From: Podospora comata | Taxonomy: Eukaryota > Ascomycota > Sordariomycetes > Sordariales > Podosporaceae | Assembly (NCBI GenBank): GCA_017354895.1 | Contig: CP071493.1 | Span: 4,712,001 to 4,776,000, forward strand | Direction of reading: 5' to 3' | Length of the DNA stretch: 64,000 nt | Shown here: positions 11,101-21,338 of the stretch, piece after piece | Layout of the letters: each line of letters begins with the position of its first letter | How positions within the stretch are numbered: position 1 is the first letter of the stretch | The notes under the pieces: generated by a model | What the model saw: the letters and a program-made list of their open reading frames with translations, nothing else | Database searches by the model: none | What the model was told of the DNA's origin: nothing | Program-made: the position numbers and the translations under genes

Positions 11101-13861
11101 GAGTGAAACGAGTGAATGCTGCACACACCCCGCATAGCCTGAGCCTTTCTCAGACTCCCCACCTCCATAGAATTCATCCTGCAGCAGCATGCACAGTCTT
11201 GCTTCCCGAGTGGGTTTCCGGAAAAGCAGAAGGGGGACGGCGTGGGCCTGACTGACACCGAGTGTGCAGTACATGGCCAGCACATACATGTTCCCTGCGG
11301 GGTGCGGTCAGTCTTGGTCGACAGGATGTGATGTGGGAATAGCTTCGTTCGCCGCTACCACCACGGCACTGACACCCCTAAGAACGGGACTCCCGCCCGG
11401 TAGCCTCAGGTACCTCGACGGCCCCAGATTATCACAGATGTTCCATTCTTCACCGCTCATCCCCTTGTTGATCAACTCATACAATCCCTAATTAGTTGAG
11501 CGGCTGCTGACCCAACCATCGTATAGCACTGCAGGCGAAGCCCCAAGCGCACTTAGACGCACATATCCTGCAAGCTGACCATTTTCTAACTCGGTGCAAC
11601 CATTTCCTCTCTCAAACAAGTGGAACGTTTGACAGGCAATCTCAACAACAAAGCCCATGGCTGGAGCGAGGTTGGTCGTCAACAACAGGCAGCCTGAGGA
11701 GTCGAACTTGCAAAGTACCACAAGTCGGTCAGCACAAAGCAAACAGATCGTGGCTGCCAAGGTCGCAGAGTTGCGTGTGTTCGCCATGCTCTTCTCCGTT
11801 ACGGTGTATCGTTTCTGCAGACGCAACGCTGCCCAGAACACCCATCTGCCGACAAGCCTTTGCGGCCTGCCTTCGAAGACTCCGAGGCCCGGCATGCCGA
11901 GGGATGTGTCTTTTTTCCACCAACGCTGACGAGGCAGATCATGTTGGTTTCTTCTGTCTTTTCGGCATAGCGCCATGCAGACACATCATGACACCAAACA
12001 TACAAATTTCACGAAAAACGAGCTTCCCGCTGGTATCTAGCCCTGTCTTGGTGCTTTCCCAGCATTATTTGAGCTTCCGGAAGAAAGGTAACACCCGCCT
12101 TGCTGCCAACCCGAGACTCTAGGGAAACGGGGCTCGTGAAACTACGGCTGCTATGGAGGGAAAGGTCACAAGATGAGTCCCTGAGCAAACCTGACGGATT
12201 GACTACCGATTTGTTGGTTTTGTGTTGGGAAACTACCCTCCACTAAAAGGTCATCCTAAATTGCTGACCCATGCTCTCTCTGAATCACACGTTGAAAGCT
12301 GATAAGTACAGCTTTACGGGCAGCTAACAGTCCTATTTACTGTCAGAACAAGCGTTATGCAGTTTGTTGACCTACATACAGTACCGATTATTCCGTGTAG
12401 AGCGTGCTGGAGGGACCCAGCTTCAGGGCCCAGAGTCTAAGCAGCAGTTGGACATCCAGGAGATGACGTCTCACAAGCCCGATCGATGCAGGCGGCCAAT
12501 GGGAGACAGGCAGAGGAATTTGTGCTATAACTGTCCATGCCAGCGCCACCTGGGATTGAATTGCCTAAATGCATTAGTCTTGGTTGGAAGCTGTGTCGTG
12601 GGCTGTGAATGGGTTTGTGGGCCTGCTTGTCCACACCACCGTCATCATCGCAATCATCTTGGTATCAAGACGGCTCTGGCGCAATCTCGGGGCCTCTGAT
12701 TGTATCCTGCGATGTCGGGTTTCCATGACAGGCACAGATGTAAAGAGCTGCCCCTGTTCCGTGATAGGCGGTCTCATTGAGAGGAAGCTGTCAACAAGAA
12801 TCATCTTCCGGTAGCCCACTCTTACACTCCATCTAAATCGACGGCGTCGGGAGGCAACCCGTATGTATGGATACCATTTCGGTTCTGTACACGCCTTGGA
12901 GATTCACACTTGGGTCACTACGCTTGCCGTCGTTCAATCGCCGACATCGCACCGCCCATGCTAGCCTCGATTGGTCCATCAAGGGTCTTATCACGGTGTG
13001 TGTGGATGGTGATGCTCTTGCTGTCCATGTAGAAGCTGAGGTACCTTGCAAGTCCAGGAAAGTACCGCCACCGTCAGTTCGTATCGTCTTCCGGCGCGTC
13101 GGACTGATGGATTCTTTCTTGTTTGTTCATCACCATCATCGGCTGCTGGCTCAATCGTGGGTCCGTTATGCAGTGGCACGAGCCGATGGTGGTAGACCTA
13201 GGAAGCTGCCCCGCGTTGACCGCTTGATGTTGCCCTGCCCCTCATTGATTGATTTGCCAACCGGGGGTCAACGCCGAAATGGGTGCAACACGCTAGAGAT
13301 GTTGATTTTTTTTTGTTCAATTATTATTTCTTGAAAGGGCATTGGGTATTAATTGAGGGGCATCAGTACATGAGGCCCAATGTTCCCTGCCTCAAGCTCA
13401 TTTTGAATTCACAGGCAAAGTTTCCATCTGAATGACCCCTCCTTCCCTTCCGGGAGAAAAGCTCCCGTCTCGAATCTCGACCTTCTCCTCCATGTGGTGG
13501 CTTGCAAGGCTGAGAGCTCCAGATGCCAAGAGTCAAGACCCCGCAATCTGGCTGAATAGCAAGTGGCGCTCAGGTAAGGTCTCGGCCAGTCGCGGCTGCA
13601 ACAGCTCCATAGTTGCAGGTACCGGCCGATTCGGGCAGTTTGGTAGTAGAAGAAGGTTGTCAACTATTGGAGCTCCGAGTTTTGGGCGTTATTGTTGCCG
13701 CCTTTTCGATGCGTCTTTCCTTTCGAGCCCCTCTCCCGTCAAGAGGTTTGTTGAGGCTCACTTCTTCGGCACCAACTGCCCGGCCATCACTCGGTCGTCC
13801 ATCAACAGACCTCAAATCCACCAGATCTCTATTACCGCTGCAGCCGCACCGTCTATTCAAC
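8139..13861. other. 5.7 kb divergent interval without a recognisable gene
   Basis: This lies between the starts of gluconokinase (-) and dpp3 (+) and is the largest gap in the window. Base composition is balanced, not AT-rich. Frames of 150-190 codons occur on both strands (for example 8779-9363, 9228-9788, 11488-11976, 12867-13334), but their translations show no domain, and I see no convincing intron that would link them. GGTAC words cluster between about 8580 and 9970. A run of nine T lies near 13308. It could hold long UTRs, non-coding transcripts or a poorly conserved gene. Confidence 0.4.
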
Positions 13862-16320
13862 ATGAACTCCCAGGAGCTTACCCAGTACTACGCCGATGCC
13901 CCGCCTGCTGTCGTCAGGCTCGAAATCGAGAAGCACTTCAACGCCTTAGATGACAAGGCAAAACGTTATGCCCACTTTATCAGCCAGTAAGGGAGCCTAC
14001 TTATAACTCATTACTGGTCACATGAGTCCATCCATTCCTGAGGTTGGGCTTATACGCATCTCTGCCATTCCCGCATGATCACACCTTATAATTCATATGT
14101 ATTTGTAAACAAAGCAACACAATTGCTAACACCTGGGACAGAGCATCCCTTGCGGGTAACCGCATAGTCCTGAGGCAGGTCTCACCCGAGTCCGAGTCCA
14201 TCTATGATTTTATCATTGCTCTTCACAGGGCCGCCGCTGGTGATTGGAAGGGTCTTGCCAAGAAAGTTGGTGTTGACGAGGCCGGTCTTTCAGCTTTCCT
14301 CCAATATGCTGCTCAGTTCCTCGGCAACAGTGGCAACTACAAGAGCTTTGGCGACTCCAAGTTCATTCCAAGGTGTGATGAGTCCGTCTTCACTGCTCTT
14401 GCCTCTGCCTCGCCCGAGGCGGAGAAGCACTTGAAGGCTACGGATGGCGCCATCTTCTCAGCTGACAAGCCTGGCCTGCTTCACCTCGGTTTCACGGACG
14501 AGGGTCACTTGACCACGTACTACCCGGACTCTCCTAGCATCACCAAGGATGAGATTGATGCTGTGGCCAAGTGGATGCAGGTCAAGGGATTGCTCCCAGA
14601 GAATACCAGACTCCGCAAGACTGAGGATGGTGTCTTTGAGCTGCTCATTGCATCCGCTATCACCAGCCTTCCTGCCGATGGTGGCGATGCCGGGAAGGAG
14701 GCCGAGTTTGTGATCAGCGAGGGGCCTCTTGAGGGCAAGACCATCAAGCTGGTCTATGGTGACTACTCCAAGGAGATGGCTGAGATCACCAAGAACATCA
14801 AGAAGGCGGCTGAGAATGCCGAGAACGAGACCCAGGTCAAAATGCATACTGCGTATGCCAAGTCCTTTGAAGAGGGCTCTCTTTTGGCGTTCAAGGACTC
14901 TCAGAGATATTGGGTGAAGGATCAAGGGCCGATGGTCGAGTCCAACATTGGCTTCATCGAGACCTACCGGGACCCTGCCGGTATTCGTGGCGAGTGGGAG
15001 GGCTTTGCTGCCGTTGTTAACCAGGACAGAACTCGGGCCTTTGGCGAGCTCGTCAGATCCGCCCCATCACTTATCCCTCTCCTGCCATGGGGCAAAGATT
15101 TTGAGAAGGACAAGTTCCTGTCCCCAGACTTCACGTCGCTTGAGGTGTTGACGTTTTGCGGGTCCGGCATCCCGGCCGGTATCAACATCCCCAATTACGA
15201 CGACATCCGACAACTTGAGGGCTTCAAGAACGTGTCTCTCGGCAATGTACTCAGCGCCAAGGCCCCAGATGAGAAGATCCCCTTCATTGCGGAGATTGAT
15301 CTTGAGGTGTATAAAAAGTACAGAGATGCTTCTTTCGAGGTCCAGGTTGGTCTGCACGAATTGACTGGACACGGTTGCGGCAAGCTTCTACAGGAGACCG
15401 CCCCCGGCGTTTACAACTTCGATGTCAAGAACCCACCTGTGAGCCCAGTCACCGGCAAGCCTATCACCACATGGTATAAGCCGGGCCAGACCTGGGGTTC
15501 CGTCTTTGGTGGTCTTGCTGGTGCTTATGAGGAGTGCCGTGCTGAGCTTGTGGCTATGCATCTCAGGTTTGTTTTCTCGTCTAGATTATGTGCGGTATAG
15601 CCTCTGACATGGAGACAGCTGTGAATTCTCCGCCCTCAAGATCTTCGGCTTCGGCGACGGCTCCACGGACATTGACGGCGAGGCTGGGGATGTTCTGTAT
15701 GCCTCGTACCTCAGCATGGCTCGTGCTGGTTTGACATCCATCGAGTTCTGGGATCCCAAGTCTCAAAAGTGGGGGCAGCCTCACTGCCAGGCTCGTTTTG
15801 CCATTCTCAAGGTATGCTTTTGCGCTGTATAAGGCGCTGGAATTGTTGTGCTAACCGGTATGAAACAGTCTTTCCTCGAGGCTGAGGATGATTTCTGCAA
15901 GCTGGAGTACAAGAATGAGGACCTCTCTGACCTCACCATTCGCCTTGATCGCTCCAAGATTTTGACCAGTGGTAGAAAGGGTACGTTGAGTTTCAGTGTT
16001 TTTTTGGGTACCTGGTTCAAAGAACAAAAACTAACTCGTGTTTTCCTGCAGCCGTTGGTGACTTCCTCCAGAAGCTCCACATCTACAAGTCCACCGCTGA
16101 TGTCGAGACCGGTTCCAAGTTCTTTACTGAGATGAGCAACGTTGGTCTTGAGTACTGGGGCACCAAGGTCCGGAATGTGGTTCTTAAGAACAAGCAGCCG
16201 AGGAAGGTCTTTGTCCAGGCCAACACTTACCTGGATGAGAAGACCGGCCATGTCACGATCAAGCACTATGAGCCAACGCTGGAGGGTGTGATCGAGAGCT
16301 GGGCTGACAGGGAGGAGTGA
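13862..16320 (+). CDS. dpp3: Dipeptidyl peptidase III (zinc metallopeptidase, M49)
   Basis: Five exons: 13862-13986, 14142-15566, 15619-15811, 15869-15980, 16052-16320. Introns are 155, 52, 57 and 71 nt; joined length 2124 nt, 707 aa, normal for the family. The zinc site is present: HELTGH at residues 447-452 (HExxGH of M49 enzymes) and EECRAE at 505-510, which supplies the third ligand. Other family blocks are [19 protein letters not shown] and [10 protein letters not shown]. Known role: cytosolic removal of dipeptides from the N-terminus of short peptides. The usual HELLGH appears as HELTGH here; the catalytic His and Glu are kept. Confidence 0.95.
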
Positions 16321-17010
16321 CTGTCGATTGCAAGAGGTGATGGGGTTGAGGAAGGTAGAACATGGCTTCGATCTGTCCTTTAAATACCTAGTCCACAGAC
16401 AAAGCGACCTGTGCCAAAGACCGAGGTTGAATTGAATGAATCAACACAAGAATCTTCACTCAAAGTGGTTGTGTACCAAGCAAGTATAAGTATTCAAATC
16501 GCTCATATTTTGATAACCATAACAGTATTAAAATGACAAAGAAAGACATGAAGACAGTAAAAGCATAGCATTCCTCCCAGCTTTGCAAGTAGAAAATAAC
16601 CCAGCGAACCGTTTTCCTTTTGGGGTATCAATGGTTCATGTCCCTCCTCCTCTGCTCTTTCTTACATTCCCTTCCTTCATAAAACAAATCAGTACCCGCC
16701 ACCAAAGTGCGCCAAATCCCTCACTGCCAACACCATCTAGGCCTGTCTGTCCATCACACAGCATTCGCCTCTGACCCTTTTCTACCTCCCAGATCTGATC
16801 TGAACATGACTGATCCATACACCAAAGATTCCAACCACTTTGCCTGTCAACCTAAGGGCCTCCCACGCACTGCAGTATCTATATACCCATACCCGGCGCG
16901 CATCTCCTTCTTGACTCAAACATCTCGAACTCGACCATTTGATCTCAGCTACCGTCCTGTCGGCATGCCTACCCCCCAAAAAAAAAGGAAAAAAACCTGT
17001 AATCAACCCC
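16321..17010. other. Convergent 3' interval between dpp3 and the zinc regulator
   Basis: 690 bp of probable 3' UTR from both sides, with an A-run near 16977. No conserved frame. Confidence 0.45.
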
Positions 17011-19160
17011 TCACGTCTCCTCCCCCTGACTCCCTTCCATCTCAGGAGCCTCACTAGACCTCATATCCCCCCCCTCCTCCCCCCCACTGTCCCCCCTCCC
17101 TAGATTATGCGTCTTCATATGCCTCCTCAGCTGGTCCTGCCTGTGAAAGTTCCTGTCACACCCCTCCACCAAGCAGTTAAACCTCCCTTTCACCTCGTGC
17201 GTCCGCTTGTGTTTCGACAGGTTGCTCGACTCGCTGAACCCTTTACCACAAACAGGGCAGGTGAGGGGCTTAGCGCCGCTGTGGACTCTTTGGTGCATTG
17301 CTAAGAGACAGATAAGTTAGTGATGATGGGGAAGGGAAAGAAAAAGGGGGGGGAAACAGACTGAGAGCAGAAGGGTAACGAAACGTTTTGCTGCATAGGT
17401 TGCAAGAAAGAGGCTTTTCGTTGCTGTGGATAAACAGGTGTTGAGTCAGGGCTTGTTTTGCCGAGAAGCCCTTTTGGCAGACGGGGCAGATGTGTGGTTT
17501 GTCTATGGGGTTTGTTAGCAATTCAACAGGGATGGGAAGGAGAGAGGGAGGGGGGATCTTACGCCCTATATGTGTCTGCATATGTCTTTCGATTTTACTC
17601 CTCTGCGGAAAACCACTCGCACCCGGAGCACTTCGCGGGCAGTCATCCCACCCACATCTGAACCCCTGATCCCCTGGACGCTTTTGCGCATGTTTGATGT
17701 GGCAGTTGGATGCGTGTCTGAACAACGCCTCGGCGTCGTCGAAAACAAACCCGCAGATTTCAGAAGCGCCTTCTTCCCGCCAGAGACAGCGGTGTTCTTC
17801 TGTTTCCATCTTGACATTGTCGTCGTCGTCTGTTGACGTGACTATGGAGAGGCTTCGACTGTGCTTGACGTCGGTCATTTCAACGTTAGTCGACGTAGGG
17901 GTTAATGGTGAGGGAGTCCCGAGTGAGGCTGTGGTGTCAGAGGTGTCCAGGGCTGGTTCTGGGGGTGACATTGTTTCCCTCGCTGAAATGATGTTATGGT
18001 TCTGAAAGCCCCTCATTTGACCAGGCCTTGTACTTGGTGGCGGCGGCATGTTCGCGAATTGGACTTTGTGATGAGAGAAGAAATGGGCCGCATAAGCTTC
18101 TGGGTCATGGTACTGAGCTCCACACTCTTGTAACATCTGGTTGAGCTGATTCCTTTGGTTTATTTGGTTCAACTGGTTCATCTGCTGGAGGTTGAACTGG
18201 TTGAAAGCATCGGTATTGTTGAAGACGGGCATGTGACATTGGGTATAGATGGAAGGATCCCCCAGTGGACATGGTGTGGTGCAAGGCTGCAAGTTTGAAT
18301 CGTCGTGAGCAATTAGCAAGTGGTTTGCAACGCTGCCCACCGCGTTCCAGGGAGGCGATAGTAAAAAGTTGTTTTGAGAGGGCTGGGCCAGACCGCAGCC
18401 TAGGTTATTTATTGCTGTTCACCAAGCATGAGCCCAAGAATAACGCTTAAAGGGGGAACTATGAAAGCCTACATTGTTGTTGGAAATCAAAACTGTGCTG
18501 CGGCGAGGACAGACCAGGCGCGTGGTTGATCGAGATGAGGGCAGCAGCCCCATCACGAACCTCCTCCGGTACATGAACAACAGGCCGCGAGGGGCAGTTC
18601 TGGTCTGTACAAGCGTCCTCTTCGGTTTCACATTCTTCTCCGGTGCACTTGCCCGTCATCGTACACTCGCTGTCACAGCACCCGCTGGCGCTAATTGATT
18701 GGCAATCCTCCTCCTCGCAGTGCGAGGCCATGGTGGAAGACATGTGGTGGTCAAAACACTGCTGGTACGGGTTCGACAGGTCAAGATCGGTATGGAACTG
18801 GTGCTGCTGGAGGGGCATGGTGCTGAGGTCCATTTGATATTGGTTGTTTTGCCATCGCGTCTGCGGCGCCAGAGAAGCTGGAGCCCCGCGATGGTTGAAC
18901 TGTTGGAAGCCATTGTAGAGGCCGACGCCCATGCAGGCGTCTACGCAGAGATCGTCGTGCGACTCGTAGGCCACGCTGCCCGTGTTCATCCGCGATGGAT
19001 CGGTGCCCATATGCGCCATGGTCTGGTGTGAAAGCTGGCTCTGGGCCATGGCAGAGAAATCGAGATTGCTCAGTTGTTGGTCGCCGCTGCTCTGCGAGTG
19101 CCGGTGGAAGCCATCGCCGTATCCGGGAAAGCGTTGAGATTGCCCGAAGGAGCCGTCCAT
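17011..19160 (-). CDS. zap1: Zap1/ZafA-like C2H2 zinc-responsive transcription factor
   Basis: Four exons on the minus strand: 18473-19160, 17563-18399, 17362-17502, 17011-17300, with introns of 73, 60 and 61 nt, all in phase 1; 651 aa. Order of parts: a Gln/His-rich N-terminus, a cysteine-rich block (CCDSECTMTGKCTGEEC, then further Cys), a Gln/Asn-rich stretch (FNQFNLQQMNQLNQINQR), an acidic segment, two irregular fingers (CLWREEGASEICGFVF...HASNCH and CGWDDC...HMQTH), then four closely spaced C2H2 fingers (CPVCQKGFSAKQALTQH, CNLCSKTF, CPVCGKGFSESSNLSKH, CLVEGCDRNFHRQDQLRRH). This order matches yeast Zap1 and Aspergillus ZafA, activators of zinc uptake under deficiency, whose first finger pair senses zinc. 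The function is inferred from architecture. The frame is open upstream of the chosen start. Confidence 0.8.
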
Positions 19161-20537
19161 GATTCGGCGCGCTTCTGAGCGCCCAAGAATTGGGGATGGG
19201 GGACGGGGGACGGGGGGTGGGTGGGTGAGGGCGAGGGCGAAGAAGAGGGTGGGTTCGGGGCAACGGCCCAATAAGCGACGAGTCGGCAGCGGGCAGCGAA
19301 CGGTGGGTTGTAGGCACCTAGGGGACGACTACTGAGTGTGCGCCGGAGAGGGCATCTACAACGACGACGACAGTGATGGCGGGATGAAAGGCGGGCGGTT
19401 GCTTGAAGAAGCTTTGGGCAAATGGCGGCTCTGCGCTTGAGAATTGATGGGTCGGCAGGTTGTGGATCAGAAAGGCGAGCACGTCGACAATATTATTTTG
19501 CACTTTGTGAGAACCTTGACGGCCTAGCAAAAGACCCGCTGTGCGTCTCTTACTGGTCCCAGTCCCACCTGCCTCACTCACTCTTTGACTTGTACTTGAC
19601 ATGTGCAATTGACCAACCAATTCAAAACTCGAGTGAAACTGTTTCTCTGATATCTAGGGAACAGAATCGTTGTATAATTCAGATGCAGGCATCTTTTGAC
19701 ATCTCCTGAGCGTCCTCTTTCCATCTTGTTGATGTTCTTCCCTGTGGGCCAACTGCCCCCTCCAGGGCACCGGACGTGGGGTTCACAATCGATGCGGGGC
19801 TTCAAAGACTGGAAGGAAAAGGACTATCTTGATTGGCTGGACACTTCATCATTGGTTTCACTGCCATTGTTACATGCCTTTTCGAGGTGAGGACTCAGGG
19901 GGGCTCTCTATACTCAAAATACATATATGTACTTAGATGTCCATGTAACGGGCTGATGTGCCTTCGATTTGTCAAGCCAACAGCATAAATCTCCATGGGC
20001 ACATGCCACTGTTCGACTCCCCAGCATGTGAAATTTGCCCATGTTGATCGCAAGTCAACTGATGATGATGATGAGACTGAGACCAATCTTGACTTTGATA
20101 CGCAGCTCAGGCACCCGCCTTCCCCAGTAAACTTGACATAACCCGTATATGCACAACATCAGGCCTCTCTCCTCTCATTGGGAAGAGCACTAGACCCCAA
20201 ATCCCATTGTTCCTGAACGGCAGGGCGTCGTCGGCATCTGCCATCAGCAAACAACCTAGCCAAGAGCCTCCTTCGGCTCGGCTTGCCGGGCGCGGGCCAA
20301 GCCATCGCCAGCCACGTCAACTGCCTACAGAGTGTGGTCTTCGCCTTGACGCCGAGATCAAACCCGCTAGTGATATCACCAATCCATACCAACCAGTTCA
20401 ATTTACAAGTAAATTACTATTTTCAAAACACCATATTCTGAGTTAACCATCCCGCCCACCAAAACCACCATCACCCAACCTTATCTCCAGCCACAGCCCC
20501 TCACCTCACTCACCAAAAGTATCATATCACCCACACC
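19161..20537. promoter_or_regulatory. Divergent upstream region of the zinc regulator and the small myristoylated protein
   Basis: 1.4 kb. One ZafA-type core word, CAAGGT on the minus strand (19513-19518), lies about 350 bp upstream of the regulator start. A single six-base word is weak evidence for autoregulation. No other gene is seen. Confidence 0.35.
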
Positions 20538-20982
20538 ATGGGCAACCTGTGCGGCAAACCCTCATCGGACGCTTTCTCCTCCCCCGGCCGCCGGCTGGAC
20601 TCCGCCCCTCCCCCCGGTAAACCCTCCTCCGCCTCCGTCCCACAGTCAGTCTCCGCCGCCAAAACCTCCAAAGCCCCCCCGAAAGTCGGCGGTCCTCCCC
20701 GGACCCTGGGCGGCGGCGGTGATCCCTCTTCATCTCAAGATGACGCTAGGAGAAAAGCTGCAGAGGCAGCAGAAGTATGCCACCCACACTCGCACCACTT
20801 GATGATAATGCTGAAACCTCTCCCAGGCCCGTCTCCAGCAATCCAAAAAAGGCGGCAAGCTACAGGCCCAACTGGATAAAGACAAGGCCAAGACCAGAGT
20901 CGATACCCTCAAGGACGCGAGTGAAATCGAGAGGCGGCATCGGGATGCGGACAGCAATGCTGAGATTTTGCGGAATTCCTAG
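20538..20982 (+). CDS. Small fungal protein with N-myristoylation/palmitoylation motif
   Basis: Exons 20538-20774 and 20827-20982, phase-0 intron of 52 nt (GTATGC donor, CCAG acceptor); 130 aa. The N-terminus MGNLCGKPSSD has Gly2 and Cys5 in the arrangement used for dual myristoylation and palmitoylation, predicting a membrane-tethered protein. A Pro/Ser/Gly-rich middle is followed by a charged helical C-terminus from DDARRKAAEAAE onward (QLDKDKAKTRVDTLKDASEI), probably a coiled coil. Without the splice, the frame runs into low-quality sequence and ends differently; with it, the tail is coherent. I do not recognise a characterised family. It converges on prp5. Confidence 0.72.
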
Positions 20983-21338
20983 ATTCCCTTGTTCTTGTTT
21001 CATGAGGTCGGGTGGTTAAGGTGGCGTTTTGGGTGTTGTGAGATGCCATTGTTTTGCATACGTTTTGTTTTTGTTTTCTCATCTCACTGGGGCATCATTT
21101 TGTACGTATTTCACATTCAGAGCAGCGGGCTACAGCAGGGTACAGTTGATTATCAAGTTGAATTGCTACAATACCCTCTCTCTTCACCTTCCATATACGC
21201 TATGAGCACAAAACCCCTACATGATTGAAGCACCATATGGACGCCAACCAATGTTGTTCCCACTCTGAAATCTTTCGCGATGATGAAGCATAACAAACCG
21301 GCCCCTGACGAGAAATCCTAGCACAAATCCCCCCTTTT
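20983..21338. other. Convergent 3' interval, small protein / prp5
   Basis: 356 bp, AT-richer than the flanking coding DNA. It probably contains the two 3' UTRs and nothing else I can identify. Confidence 0.45.
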
